From: Pseudomonas sp.
GTDB lineage: Bacteria; Pseudomonadota; Gammaproteobacteria; Pseudomonadales; Pseudomonadaceae
Length of the DNA stretch: 33,441 nucleotides
Reading direction: 5' to 3'
Assembly: GCF_030147005.1 (NCBI RefSeq)
Contig: NZ_JASLAW010000017.1
Coordinates: forward strand, 1 to 33,441
Part shown: positions 1 through 7,926 of the stretch, one piece after another
How the letters are laid out: every line of letters starts with the position of its first letter
Position numbering within the stretch: the first letter of the stretch is position 1
The notes under the pieces: generated by a model
The model's database searches: none
What the model saw: the letters and a program-made list of their open reading frames with translations, nothing else
What the model was told of the DNA's origin: nothing
Position numbers and translations under genes: made by a program

Positions 1-86
1 GGCGAGGGAGCTTGCTCCCGCTGGACTGCGTAGCAGTCCCATTTTTGGGGCCGCTTCGCGCCCCAACGGGAGCAAGCTCCCTCGCC
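1..86. repeat. REPIN, family A, copy 1 (cloverleaf-like)
   Basis: Imperfect long palindrome. The outer arms 1-20 and 67-86 are perfect reverse complements. Inside lie two smaller hairpins: GGACTGC-gta-GCAGTCC (23-39) and GGGGC/GCCCC (47-64). Each outer arm is itself a short palindrome (GGGAGC tt GCTCCC). This is the architecture of a REP doublet (REPIN), as described in fluorescent pseudomonads, where such elements are non-autonomous and are mobilised by RAYT transposases. No RAYT gene is present in the window. A near-identical copy follows at 239-325, and an inverted identical copy ends the window. Confidence 0.85.
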
Positions 87-136
87 ACAGGTCGCAGGTT
101 TTTCTGCTTTAGCGCTTAACTGACCGGCATTAGGGC
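2..136 (+). repeat. Left copy of 135-bp perfect inverted repeat flanking the window
   Basis: Bases 2-136 are the exact reverse complement of 33307-33441, checked base by base. The match covers REPIN-A, the linker containing the CTTTAGCGCTTAACTG stretch, and half of the neighbouring REP-B element. It ends where 137 onward reads ttgccc while the other copy reads aagcct. The left end of the match coincides with the window edge, so the true repeat may be longer. Confidence 0.95.
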
Positions 137-220
137 TTGCCCCCGATGGCAGTGTGTCAGTCTCAATATCCTTAACTGATCCACCGTAATCGGGGGCAAG
201 CCCCAATGCCAGTCAGTTAA
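116..220. repeat. REPIN, family B (second palindromic element)
   Basis: Arms 116-147 and 189-220 are 32 bases each and reverse complementary with two mismatches. Each contains the short palindrome GGGC-tt-GCCC, with CCCCGAT at its inner end. The roughly 40-base centre (148-188) shows no coding potential. The sequence family differs from REPIN-A. A diverged half copy occurs at 343-386, and another half lies at the right end of the window (about 33297-33325). Confidence 0.8.
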
Positions 221-238
221 TGAAGAGCGCTGTACTGT

Positions 239-325
239 GGCGAGGGCGCTTGCTCCCGCTGGACTGCGCAGCAGTGCCATTTTCTGGGGCCGCTTCGCGG
301 CCCAGCGAGAGCAAGCGCCCTCGCC
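239..325. repeat. REPIN, family A, copy 2
   Basis: Second cloverleaf REPIN with arms 239-261 and 303-325 (23 bases, one mismatch). It has the same two inner hairpins as copy 1: a GGACTGC-type hairpin and GGCCGC-ttc-GCGGCC. Relative to copy 1, one outer-stem pair is changed on both sides (A9:T78 becomes C247:G317), so the stem is preserved. The remaining stretch to the fliK stop codon (326-412) holds only a diverged half of family B (343-386). I see no gene in 1-412. Confidence 0.8.
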
Positions 326-412
326 ACAGGTGAACGGTTGTCCGCTCTAGCGCCTAACTGACCGGTATTGGGGCAAGCTCCCTACCACGTTTTGGCCTGT
401 GTACGACTGGAG

Positions 413-1696
413 TCAGGCGTAATAGTCGACCGCGCTGGAGCCGATCACGGTTGAGGTCACGGGCGCTGCAGCTTCCGCCACGTCAAGGTGATTGCCGGTG
501 TCGGCGTTATCGCCACGCCGACCGCCACCGCTCACGCCCCGCGCCTGGCTCTGCTGTTGCTGCTGCTCCTGCCCCCGGGACTGGTCGGACACATTCACAT
601 CCACCTGCCCCATGCCCTGTTGGGCGAACATCTCGCGCAAGCGGCCGGACTGGCTTTCCAGCGCTTCACGCACCACCGCATGGCCGCTCATGAAACTCAC
701 TTGGGCCTGCTGATCGGGCGTCATGTTGACTTTGATATCCAGACGCCCCAGTTCGGCCGGCTGCAGCTGGATTTCGGCCGACTTGAGGTTGGCGCTGGAA
801 AGGTACATCACGCGGTTGACCACTTCTTCGGTCCAGCCGCTCTGGTGCATGGCCAGCGGAGCGTTGGTGACCGGCGGCAAAGCGTTGACGGTTTTCGGCG
901 TGGCGGCCTGGGTCAGCGCGGCGAGGCGGTTGGCGAAGTCATCCACGCGGGTGTCGCTGTCGGCGTTTTTGAGGTCCTTGAGGCCATCATCGATCAGCGC
1001 GCCGAAGGCGGTGTCGCCGCCCTGGTCGGTGCTGTCCTTGGTGGCTTGTTGGTCAACCATCGTGGCCAGGCCGGACGCGAAGTTCTGCGCGGCGCTCGGT
1101 TGATCCTGGAGGTTGGCTGGCGCGGCTTTCTGCGGCGTCTGGCTGGCGGGCGACACATGGCCGCCCTGCTCCATCGCCAAACGTACGGCGGGCATCGCAT
1201 CCAGGGGGTCGGCTTCGGGGTCGAAGGCCGGTTGCCTGGCCTGATCGATCACCGCGACGGGGGCGGCAGCGACCGGTTGCGGCTTGCCATCCTCCACCGC
1301 CGCCGCAGCGACTGGCGTTTCCACCGGGACGGCGATGGGTGTGAGCGTGGCGATCAACGCGGGGTCGACCACAGGCTCTGCCGGCACCTCTTGCGCCAGG
1401 GACGGGTCGGCGGGGGCCTCTTCGTCGGCCTTGGCCGGCTTGGCAGGCAAGGCATTGCCGCTATCGGCAACCGCCGGCGTACTGGCGGCAGATTTGTCAT
1501 CGGCCGCTGTCGGCGCCGACTTGGCTGGGGTGTCGTTGGGTTTCAAGCCAGGCTTGGCGCCTTGGTTGGCGAACACTTGAGCGAAGCCAGGGCCCTTGTC
1601 CCGTTGGTCCGCAGCCGCTACCGCAGGGGTGGCGGCAGGCGCTTGAGGCTTGGCCGCGGGGGCAGCCTGAAGGAGCGAATTGGGGGCGACTGGCAT
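413..1696 (-). CDS. fliK: Flagellar hook-length control protein FliK
   Basis: About 427 aa. The first two thirds are low-complexity, rich in Ala, Pro, Lys and Asp, as expected of the extended FliK ruler region. The last ~120 residues contain the conserved FliK C-terminal core (LQPAELGRLDIKV, then SGHAVVREALES and LREMFAQQG). This core switches FlhB export specificity from hook to filament proteins. A Gln-rich stretch follows and the protein ends in VDYYA. The reading frame stays open upstream to 1768, but the ATG at 1696 is preferred: a GGAGACC ribosome site lies 7 bases before it and family members start near MPVAPN. An RpoN-like promoter at 1747-1762 gives it its own transcription start after hptB. 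The ruler region is poorly conserved, so the identification rests on the C-terminus and the position. Confidence 0.93.
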   Translation of the reverse strand: MPVAPNSLLQAAPAAKPQAPAATPAVAAADQRDKGPGFAQVFANQGAKPGLKPNDTPAKSAPTAADDKSAASTPAVADSGNALPAKPAKADEEAPADPSLAQEVPAEPVVDPALIATLTPIAVPVETPVAAAAVEDGKPQPVAAAPVAVIDQARQPAFDPEADPLDAMPAVRLAMEQGGHVSPASQTPQKAAPANLQDQPSAAQNFASGLATMVDQQATKDSTDQGGDTAFGALIDDGLKDLKNADSDTRVDDFANRLAALTQAATPKTVNALPPVTNAPLAMHQSGWTEEVVNRVMYLSSANLKSAEIQLQPAELGRLDIKVNMTPDQQAQVSFMSGHAVVREALESQSGRLREMFAQQGMGQVDVNVSDQSRGQEQQQQQSQARGVSGGGRRGDNADTGNHLDVAEAAAPVTSTVIGSSAVDYYA

Positions 1697-1746
1697 AGGT
1701 AAAGGTCTCCACTGCATGGGATCGGGGATGCAGTATCGGGAGATAT

Positions 1747-1762
1747 AGCAAGAGCCGGGCCA
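1747..1762 (-). promoter_or_regulatory. RpoN (sigma-54) -24/-12 promoter for fliK
   Basis: The minus strand reads TGGCCC-GGCTC-TTGCT, one mismatch from TGGCAC-N5-TTGCW, with the correct GG to GC spacing. The predicted start is near 1736, giving a leader of about 40 bases before the fliK ATG at 1696. It lies in the 106-base gap between hptB and fliK. Confidence 0.7.
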
Positions 1763-1802
1763 AGTCACTCAGCAGGCAGATAAAACGCGGATTAAAGGTA
1801 AT

Positions 1803-2147
1803 TCAAAGACTGAAGCGCTCACGCTCCGACTCATACAGCGGCCGAACCAACGCGAACTCATGATCAATCTGATCGACCAGTGCGCCTAAATCGGATGCGG
1901 GCTCAACGGACTCAGACTCCAACCGCTCACACAATTGCGCCAACCGCAGCGCGCCAAGGTTGCCACTGCTGCCCTTGAAGCTGTGGGCTATGCGCCCCAG
2001 CGCCTTGGCATCGTCGCGAGCCTTGCGCAACGCGGTCACGCGCTCCTGGGAGTCATGCAGGAAGGTATCCAGCAACTTGGGGTACTCGCCCTCCATCACC
2101 TCTTGCAAATCCGACAACACCGTCGGGTCCAGATGTATATCAGCCAC
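1803..2147 (-). CDS. hptB: Histidine phosphotransfer protein HptB
   Basis: 114 aa, a single Hpt four-helix domain. The phospho-accepting His is H55 in AHSFKGSSGNLGA, the classic Hpt signature. In Pseudomonas aeruginosa, HptB receives phosphate from hybrid kinases linked to the Gac network (for example PA1611) and passes it to HsbR, so controlling rsmY expression, swarming and biofilm formation. The start codon is GTG (2145-2147) with AAGGAG 7 bases upstream. It is the last gene of the hsbA-hsbR-hptB unit, 30 bases after the hsbR stop. The assignment as HptB rather than a generic Hpt protein comes from the adjacent hsbR and hsbA. Confidence 0.9.
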   Translation of the reverse strand: MADIHLDPTVLSDLQEVMEGEYPKLLDTFLHDSQERVTALRKARDDAKALGRIAHSFKGSSGNLGALRLAQLCERLESESVEPASDLGALVDQIDHEFALVRPLYESERERFSL

Positions 2148-2177
2148 TTGTTCGCTCCTTGATCAAGAATCGACGGA

Positions 2178-3896
2178 TTATGCCAGAGCCTTCCAGCAAA
2201 ACTCCACGCAGACGCTGCGCCCGCCATCGGACCAGCGCACATCGCTGCTCAGTTGACGCACCAGGCTCAAGCCGCGGCCGGACAAACGGTCAGCATCCAA
2301 TGGCCGCGCCAGCACCTCGTCAATGTCGAAACCCGGCCCGCTGTCTTCGACCTGCAAGGTCATCTTGCCGCCCGTTGCCGTCGGGGTCACCTGCACGTGC
2401 ACCCGGATATGACCGCTGTTCAATTGCGCCAGCCGCTCATTGCGCAGGCGATAATACTGCGCAAACCCGTCGGCATCCCGCTTGAGCTGCGAATCCAGGC
2501 CCAGCACGCCATGCTCGAGGGCATTGGCATACAACTCGGCCATCACCGTGTAGAGCGCACCGCTCTGCTCACGCAGGCCGTGGATCTCCAACAATAATTG
2601 CAGCAGATACGGCAAGGGGTTGTAGCGCCTGAGCGTCTGCGCGCGAAATTCGAAACTCACCGACCAATTGAGCGGGCACGACTGGCCGCTGTCGGAGTAC
2701 ATCGGCTCAGCCACGCGCAGCGGTTGGCCGGACAGCAAAGTGATTTCAACCATGCTGACGTCGTCCCGTGCCTCACCGCGAAACGCCGCCAGCGCCTGCT
2801 CGATGTCCTCGAACAAGCGGTCGGGCTCGCGGTTGGCGGCAAACACCTGCTGCAAACGCTCGGCGCCGAACAGCTGGTCATTGGCGTCGGCGGTGTCCAG
2901 CACACCATCGGAGAGCAGAAACACCCGGTCGCCCAGGGCCATGGGCCAGACTTCGGTGCTGTCATCGAATGCCTGGGCCGACAACACGCCCAACGGCAGA
3001 TGCCGCGACATCAACGGCGTGCGCTTGCCGCTGGCGACCTCATGCACATAGCCCTCGGGCATGCCACCGTTCCACACCTCCACCACGCGCCGCTCGGTGC
3101 TCAGGCACAACAGCGTGGCGCAGCAGAACATGTCCACCGGGAGGATGCGCTTGAGCTTGGCGTTCATCTCGCGCAGGGTCTGCGCCAGCCCATAGCCCTT
3201 GGCGGTCATGCCATAAAACACTTCGGCCAGGGGCATGGCACCAATGGCCGCCGGCAGGCCGTGGCCGGTGAAATCGCCGAGCAATACGTGCATGTCGCCG
3301 GACGGCGTATACGCGGCCAGCAGCAAGTCACCATTGAACAGCGCATAAGGCGATTGCAGGTAGCGGATATTCGGCGCCGCGTTGATGCACCCCGAATGCG
3401 CAACCTTGTCGAACACCGCCTTGGCGGCGCGCTGCTCAAGCAACAGGTAGTCATGGTGCCGGGCGATCTGGTCACGCTGCTGCAACACCGTGGCTTGCAG
3501 GCGCCGCAGGCGGTCCATGGCGTTGATCTTGGCGGCCAGAATCACCGGGTTATAGGGTTTGGGCAGAAAGTCATCGCCGCCGGCATCCAGGCACTCGGCC
3601 AGGGCGGCACTTTCGCGCAGGGAGGTCAGAAAGATAACGGGGACCAGTTGCTCCCCCGCCAGCTGCTTGATCCACCGCGCCGCGAGAAACCCGTCCATCA
3701 CCGGCATCATGGCGTCCATCAGCACCAGCTGCGGACGCTCGCGCGCGAAGGTTTCAACAGCTTCCTCGCCATTGGTCGCGGTGAGCACGTGATGCCCCTG
3801 GCGCCGCACAATGGTCGACAACAACAGCAAGTCGGCGGCACTGTCTTCGGCAATCAGGATGGTCAGCGGCTCGGATAAGGGGGCCAGGACTCTCAC
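2178..3896 (-). CDS. hsbR: Response regulator with SpoIIE phosphatase and HATPase domains (HsbR)
   Basis: 572 aa. A receiver domain (about 10-125) has acidic residues E17/D18, phospho-acceptor D61 and K113. A PP2C/SpoIIE-type phosphatase domain (about 165-390) has metal-binding aspartates at D190 and D208 (GDFTGHG), plus LLSDGVLD and DDVSM. A C-terminal anti-sigma-type HATPase (about 430-572) has the N-box N458 (ELYANALEHG), the G1 box EDSGPGFD and GRGLSLV. In P. aeruginosa, HsbR both dephosphorylates and phosphorylates the antagonist HsbA, and its balance is set by phosphate from HptB. The GTG start at 3896 overlaps the hsbA stop by four bases (GTGA), so the two genes are translationally coupled. 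Confidence 0.92.
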   Translation of the reverse strand: MRVLAPLSEPLTILIAEDSAADLLLLSTIVRRQGHHVLTATNGEEAVETFARERPQLVLMDAMMPVMDGFLAARWIKQLAGEQLVPVIFLTSLRESAALAECLDAGGDDFLPKPYNPVILAAKINAMDRLRRLQATVLQQRDQIARHHDYLLLEQRAAKAVFDKVAHSGCINAAPNIRYLQSPYALFNGDLLLAAYTPSGDMHVLLGDFTGHGLPAAIGAMPLAEVFYGMTAKGYGLAQTLREMNAKLKRILPVDMFCCATLLCLSTERRVVEVWNGGMPEGYVHEVASGKRTPLMSRHLPLGVLSAQAFDDSTEVWPMALGDRVFLLSDGVLDTADANDQLFGAERLQQVFAANREPDRLFEDIEQALAAFRGEARDDVSMVEITLLSGQPLRVAEPMYSDSGQSCPLNWSVSFEFRAQTLRRYNPLPYLLQLLLEIHGLREQSGALYTVMAELYANALEHGVLGLDSQLKRDADGFAQYYRLRNERLAQLNSGHIRVHVQVTPTATGGKMTLQVEDSGPGFDIDEVLARPLDADRLSGRGLSLVRQLSSDVRWSDGGRSVCVEFCWKALA

Positions 3897-4198
3897 GAGA
3901 TATCGAACAGCTTGTCGAAATTGGAGATGGCGAGGATCTTGCGCACGTCAGGGTTGCTGTTGATCACGCCGACATCCGACTCATCGCCCCCCGCATGGTC
4001 CCTCAGCAACAGCAGCATCCCCAGGGCCGAGCTGTCCATATAAGTGGTTTCTTTGAGGTCGACGACATACGCCTGCGGCACCTCGTAGAAACGCTCATAA
4101 GCCTCGCGAAACGCCTGGTGGCTGCCGAAATCGAACCGACCCTTGATGGCGATCGTCAACTTCTTCCCATCCAGGGATACATCTGACTCGATAGACAT
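3893..4198 (-). CDS. hsbA: Anti-sigma factor antagonist HsbA (STAS domain)
   Basis: 101 aa, one STAS domain with the conserved phospho-serine site MDSSALGML. S56 matches the position of the regulatory serine described for P. aeruginosa HsbA. There, unphosphorylated HsbA binds the anti-sigma-28 factor FlgM, releasing FliA for motility, while phosphorylated HsbA favours the diguanylate cyclase HsbD and biofilm formation. The ATG at 4198 is preceded by AAGGAAG. It is the first gene of the hsbA-hsbR-hptB unit. Its location inside the fli cluster, rather than next to flgM, suits its role in coupling phosphorelay to flagellar sigma factor activity. Confidence 0.9.
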   Translation of the reverse strand: MSIESDVSLDGKKLTIAIKGRFDFGSHQAFREAYERFYEVPQAYVVDLKETTYMDSSALGMLLLLRDHAGGDESDVGVINSNPDVRKILAISNFDKLFDIS

Positions 4199-4232
4199 GT
4201 GACTGCTTCCTTGTCGTTGGCACTAAACACAA

Positions 4233-4261
4233 GGTGTAGCAGGTGAACCCGATCTGGGCAA
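4233..4261 (-). promoter_or_regulatory. Candidate sigma-70 promoter for hsbA
   Basis: The minus strand reads TTGCCC, a 17-base spacer, then TACACC with a TGC extended -10. It lies in the 132-base gap between fliJ and hsbA. The match is moderate and read by eye. The same gap contains a GCAGGC/GCCTGC inverted repeat (4298-4322) of unknown role. Confidence 0.35.
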
Positions 4262-4330
4262 CACAGCAAATCGTGAAGGGGTCGCCCCCGGCGTTGTGCA
4301 GGCACCTTGCGGGCACGCCTGCGCCCACCT

Positions 4331-4780
4331 TTAGTCCTGCGTTTGGCGGGGAAGGCGCTGGGACAGTTCATCGAGCAGCTTCTGCTCACGCTTGTCCTCA
4401 AGGGCCCGCGCTTCATCGAGGTAGCGCTGCACCAGCTTGCGCAACCCTTCGACGCGGGCGAATGCCGCTTGCCAGCTTTCACGCGCTTTATCGAGGTTGT
4501 TCTGGTGCCAGGCCAGGCTCTGACGCTGTTGGCCGACGGCGGTTTCCAGCTGATTGAGAAAGCCCTGATACCCCATCAACCATTGGCCCGACACGCCCTT
4601 GCCGCCGCGTTCGATCCATTGCTGCTGGTATTCGCTGCGAAAGCGCTCGAGGTCGCCCAGCTTGCTTTCGGCCAGGCGTACCTGGCCCTGGAAATAGCCC
4701 AGGCGCTGCACGGCGGTTTTTTCGGCCTTTTCGGCCATTTCCACCACCGGGGCCAGGCGCGCGGCGCGGCTGTTGGCCAT
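4331..4780 (-). CDS. fliJ: Flagellar export chaperone/adaptor FliJ
   Basis: 149 aa, almost entirely charged amphipathic helix with abundant Glu, Arg, Gln and Lys, as in the antiparallel coiled coil of FliJ. Conserved features include the N-terminal LAPVVEMAEKAEKTAVQRLG and the central YQGFLNQLETAV. FliJ links the FliI ATPase ring to FlhA in the type III export gate. The ATG at 4780 begins 3 bases after the fliI stop. It is the last gene of the fliEFGHIJ operon. Confidence 0.93.
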   Translation of the reverse strand: MANSRAARLAPVVEMAEKAEKTAVQRLGYFQGQVRLAESKLGDLERFRSEYQQQWIERGGKGVSGQWLMGYQGFLNQLETAVGQQRQSLAWHQNNLDKARESWQAAFARVEGLRKLVQRYLDEARALEDKREQKLLDELSQRLPRQTQD

Positions 4781-4783
4781 GGG

Positions 4784-6142
4784 TTAGCCGCCTGGCGCGG
4801 GGGCGAAGATGGACTGCAGATGCGCTTCGCTTTCGCCCATGCTGATCTTGTCGCTCAGCCCCTGGCGCAGGTAAGTCACCAATTGCGGTTGCAGAGCAAT
4901 GGCCAGGTCGGTCTCGCGGTCGCCACCGGCCACGTAGGCACCGACGCTGATCAGGTCGCGGCTCTGCTGATAACGTGACCACAGCTGCTTGAAGTACTGC
5001 GCGCGCGCCATGTGCTCCGGCGTGACCACCGCCGGCATCACCCGGCTGATGGACGCTTCGATATCGATGGCCGGGTAGTGCCCTTCTTCCGCCAGGCGCC
5101 GCGACAGCACGATATGCCCATCGAGCACGCCCCGCGCCGAGTCGGCAATCGGGTCCTGCTGGTCATCGCCTTCGGACAGCACGGTGTAGAACGCGGTGAT
5201 CGAGCCCCCACCGGCCTCGGCATTACCGGCCCGCTCCACCAATTTTGGCAGCTTGGCGAACACCGACGGCGGGTAACCCTTGGTCGCCGGGGGCTCACCG
5301 ATGGCCAGGGCGATCTCGCGCTGGGCCTGGGCAAAACGAGTGAGCGAGTCCATCAGCAACAGGACGTTCTTGCCCTTGTCGCGAAAATATTCGGCGATGC
5401 GCGTGCAGTACATCGCCGCACGCAAGCGCATCAGCGGTGCGTCATCGGCCGGCGAGGCGACCACCACCGAGCGCTTGAGGCCTTCTTCACCGAGGCTGTG
5501 TTCAATGAATTCCTTGACCTCGCGGCCACGCTCGCCGATCAGCCCGACCACGATGATGTCGGCCTCGGTAAAGCGCGTCATCATGCCCAGCAACACCGAT
5601 TTACCCACACCGGTACCGGCGAACAGGCCCAGGCGCTGGCCGCGACCGACCGTCAATAAACCGTTGATGCTGCGAATGCCCACGTCCAGCGGCACGCTGA
5701 TGGGGTTTCGGTTGAGCGGGTTGATGGTGGGGCCATCCATCGGCACCCAGTCCTCGGCCTTCACGCCGCCTTTGCCATCCAGCGCGCGACCGGCGCCATC
5801 GAGTACGCGGCCAAGCATGCTCATGCCCATTGGCAAGCGCCCGGTGTCTGCCAGGGGCACTACGCGGGCACCGGGGGCGATGCCGGCGAGGCTGCCCACC
5901 GGCATCAGGAAAATCTTGTTGCCGGAAAAGCCCATTACTTCGGCTTCGACCTGCACCGGATGGTAGCTGTCGTCGTTGATCACCATGCAGCGGCTGCCCA
6001 TGGCGGCACGCAAACCCTCGGCTTCAAGGGTCAGGCCGACCATGCGCAGCAGGCGCCCTTCAAGGATCGGCTGGCCCGGCAATTGGGTAGCCTCGGCGTA
6101 GCCACCCAAGCGCTTGGCGAAGCTGGTGCGATCAAGGCGCAT
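4784..6142 (-). CDS. fliI: Flagellum-specific ATP synthase/ATPase FliI
   Basis: 452 aa with the start at ATG 6142. It is an F1-beta-like export ATPase that energises type III secretion of flagellar subunits. The Walker A motif AGTGVGKS is at about 175-182 and Walker B VLLLMD at about 260-265. The GERGREVKEF stretch and the Y-P-P-S-V-F motif (GYPPSVF) are present. The frame remains open to a TTG at 6160, but the internal ATG (MRLDRTSFAKRL) fits the usual Pseudomonas N-terminus. The start overlaps the end of fliH by 11 bases, indicating translational coupling. Confidence 0.96.
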   Translation of the reverse strand: MRLDRTSFAKRLGGYAEATQLPGQPILEGRLLRMVGLTLEAEGLRAAMGSRCMVINDDSYHPVQVEAEVMGFSGNKIFLMPVGSLAGIAPGARVVPLADTGRLPMGMSMLGRVLDGAGRALDGKGGVKAEDWVPMDGPTINPLNRNPISVPLDVGIRSINGLLTVGRGQRLGLFAGTGVGKSVLLGMMTRFTEADIIVVGLIGERGREVKEFIEHSLGEEGLKRSVVVASPADDAPLMRLRAAMYCTRIAEYFRDKGKNVLLLMDSLTRFAQAQREIALAIGEPPATKGYPPSVFAKLPKLVERAGNAEAGGGSITAFYTVLSEGDDQQDPIADSARGVLDGHIVLSRRLAEEGHYPAIDIEASISRVMPAVVTPEHMARAQYFKQLWSRYQQSRDLISVGAYVAGGDRETDLAIALQPQLVTYLRQGLSDKISMGESEAHLQSIFAPAPGG

Positions 6143-6899
6143 CGGTGGCGTCCAGGTCAACGCTCAGGTCAGGCTCGGCCGGATGCAGCGACTGTTCATG
6201 GGATTGGTCGAGCAGCTTGGTCATGATCTGGCTGATGCGGGTTTCCACCGTGGCATCGATCCGGCTGTGTTCGGTCTCGACGCGGCAACCGCCCGGCAGC
6301 AGCGCGGCGTCCTCGACGATGCGCCAGGTTTCTTCATGGCGCTCGCGCAAGGCTTTGACCTGCTCGAAATCCTGCGGGTTGATGTACAGCCGCACATTGC
6401 CGACACCCAGTGGCAGCAGCTTGAGGGCTTCGCGCATCACGCTTTCGATCTGGCTGGAATCCAGCGCCAGTTCACGCTGGATCACTTGGCGCGTGATGTG
6501 CTGCACCAGGCCGACCATGGTTTTTTCCAGCTGCGCATCCTGTTCGGCGATGGGGTCGAACAGGTTGCCCATCAAGCGCTCAAGGCTCGCCAATTTGGCG
6601 CTGAGGGCCTGCTCGGCTTCCTGGCGGACCTTGAGGGTGGTGCTGCGAAAGCCGTCTTTTTCACCGGCCGTGAAGCCTTCGTTGTAAGCCTCCTGGCGGA
6701 TGCTTTCCAACTCTTCAAGGGTCAGCGGCTGGACTTCTTCCAGCGGCACTTCTTCCATCTGCGCCGGTGGTGGTTCCTCCACCGGTTCCGGCTCTGGTTC
6801 GGGCACGTGGGGGTCGAAGCTGGGCAACGACCAGATGTCGAACCCGCCGACATCCCGCGCGCGAATCAGATCGCTGGGCGTCTCATCTTTGTTCGACAT
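6132..6899 (-). CDS. fliH: Flagellar assembly protein FliH
   Basis: 255 aa. The N-terminal ~60 residues include an acidic Pro-Glu repeat (PEPEPEPVEEPPP). A helical central region follows, and the FliH C-terminal domain (about 120-240) contains GCRVETEHSRIDATVETRI. FliH is the cytoplasmic regulator of the FliI ATPase; it also contacts FliN at the C ring. The N-terminal tryptophan (W23, FDIWSLPSF) is consistent with the FlhA/FliN-contacting segment of FliH, an inference from family knowledge. The ATG at 6899 lies 10 bases after the fliG stop. Confidence 0.92.
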   Translation of the reverse strand: MSNKDETPSDLIRARDVGGFDIWSLPSFDPHVPEPEPEPVEEPPPAQMEEVPLEEVQPLTLEELESIRQEAYNEGFTAGEKDGFRSTTLKVRQEAEQALSAKLASLERLMGNLFDPIAEQDAQLEKTMVGLVQHITRQVIQRELALDSSQIESVMREALKLLPLGVGNVRLYINPQDFEQVKALRERHEETWRIVEDAALLPGGCRVETEHSRIDATVETRISQIMTKLLDQSHEQSLHPAEPDLSVDLDATDAP

Positions 6900-6909
6900 G
6901 CTGGGCGCC

Positions 6910-7926
6910 TTAAATCATTTCTTCGCCGCCCTTCCCACCGAGAACGATTTCTCCGGCTTCGGCCATACGGCGGGCAATGGTGAGAATTTCTTTTTGCGCG
7001 GTTTCCACGTCGCTGACGCGCACCGGGCCCTTGGCTTCCAGGTCGTCGCGCAACAGTTCGGAAGCGCGCTTGGACATGTTCTTGAAGATCTTCTCCTGCA
7101 CGTTCTCGTCCGAGCCCTTGAGGGCCAGCACCAATACGTCGGAGGACACTTCGCGCAACAACGCCTGGATGCCACGGTCGTCGACATCGGCAAGGTTGTT
7201 GAACACGAACATCAGGTCTTCGATCTGGCCGGACAAGGTGTCGTCGATCTCGCGGATCGAGTCCATCAACTGGCCTTCGACCGAGCTGTCGAGGAAGTTC
7301 ATGATGTCGGCCGCACGCTTGATGCCGCCCAGGGTGGTACGCGAGGCATTCGAGTTGCCCGAGAATTGCTTCTCGAGAATCGTGTTGAGTTCTTTGAGTG
7401 CCGCCGGCTGCACGGTGTTCAGCGACGAGACGCGCAGGATGATGTCCAGGCGCACTTTATGGTCGAAGTGGCCCAGCACTTCACCGGCCTGGTCCGGGTC
7501 CAGATAGGCCACGACGATGGCCTGGATCTGCGGGTGTTCGTAGCGGATCACGTCGGCGACCGCGCGCGGCTCCATCCACTTCAGGCTGTCGAGGCCACTG
7601 GTGTTGCCGCCCAGCAGGATGCGGTCGATCAGGCCGTTGGCCTTGTCTTCGCCCAAGGCCGAGGTGAGCATTTTGCGGATATAGCTGTCGGAGCCGACGC
7701 CCAGGCTGGTCTGGTCGCCGACGATCTCGACGAACTCGCTCATCACCTGTTCGACTTGCTCGCGGTGCACATTGCGCATTTGCGCCATGGCCACGCCTAC
7801 GCGCTGGACCTCTTTGGGCCCCATGTGGCGCAGCACTTGGGCAGCATCGGTTTCGCCCAGCGACAGCAGCAACACGGCGGCTTTGTCGACACGGGAGAGC
7901 TTGGCCACAGCGACTCGATCATTCAT
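6910..7926 (-). CDS. fliG: Flagellar motor switch protein FliG
   Basis: 338 aa, the normal family length. The N-terminal domain begins RVDKAAVLLLSLGE and would bind FliF. The middle armadillo domain carries the EHPQ motif (RYEHPQIQAIV). The C-terminal torque domain has the charged cluster DVDDRGIQALLREV that faces the stator. FliG forms the upper C ring and converts proton flux through MotAB into rotation and switching. The ATG at 7926 overlaps the end of fliF by 8 bases. Confidence 0.96.
   Translation of the reverse strand: MNDRVAVAKLSRVDKAAVLLLSLGETDAAQVLRHMGPKEVQRVGVAMAQMRNVHREQVEQVMSEFVEIVGDQTSLGVGSDSYIRKMLTSALGEDKANGLIDRILLGGNTSGLDSLKWMEPRAVADVIRYEHPQIQAIVVAYLDPDQAGEVLGHFDHKVRLDIILRVSSLNTVQPAALKELNTILEKQFSGNSNASRTTLGGIKRAADIMNFLDSSVEGQLMDSIREIDDTLSGQIEDLMFVFNNLADVDDRGIQALLREVSSDVLVLALKGSDENVQEKIFKNMSKRASELLRDDLEAKGPVRVSDVETAQKEILTIARRMAEAGEIVLGGKGGEEMI

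Noticed and set aside
1..325. CRISPR array or tRNA-like gene suggested by regularly repeated palindromes
   Set aside because: The units are inverted rather than regularly spaced direct repeats, spacers are not of uniform length, and no tRNA anticodon-loop or CCA pattern is present.
488..1702. 404-codon plus-strand open frame opposite fliK
   Set aside because: It is the antisense shadow of a high-G+C gene, has no ribosome site and gives a low-complexity His/Arg/Gly-rich protein without any family resemblance.
4298..4322. GCAGGC/GCCTGC hairpin as a fliJ terminator
   Set aside because: Only six pairs with a 13-base loop and no following T-run; left as unexplained.
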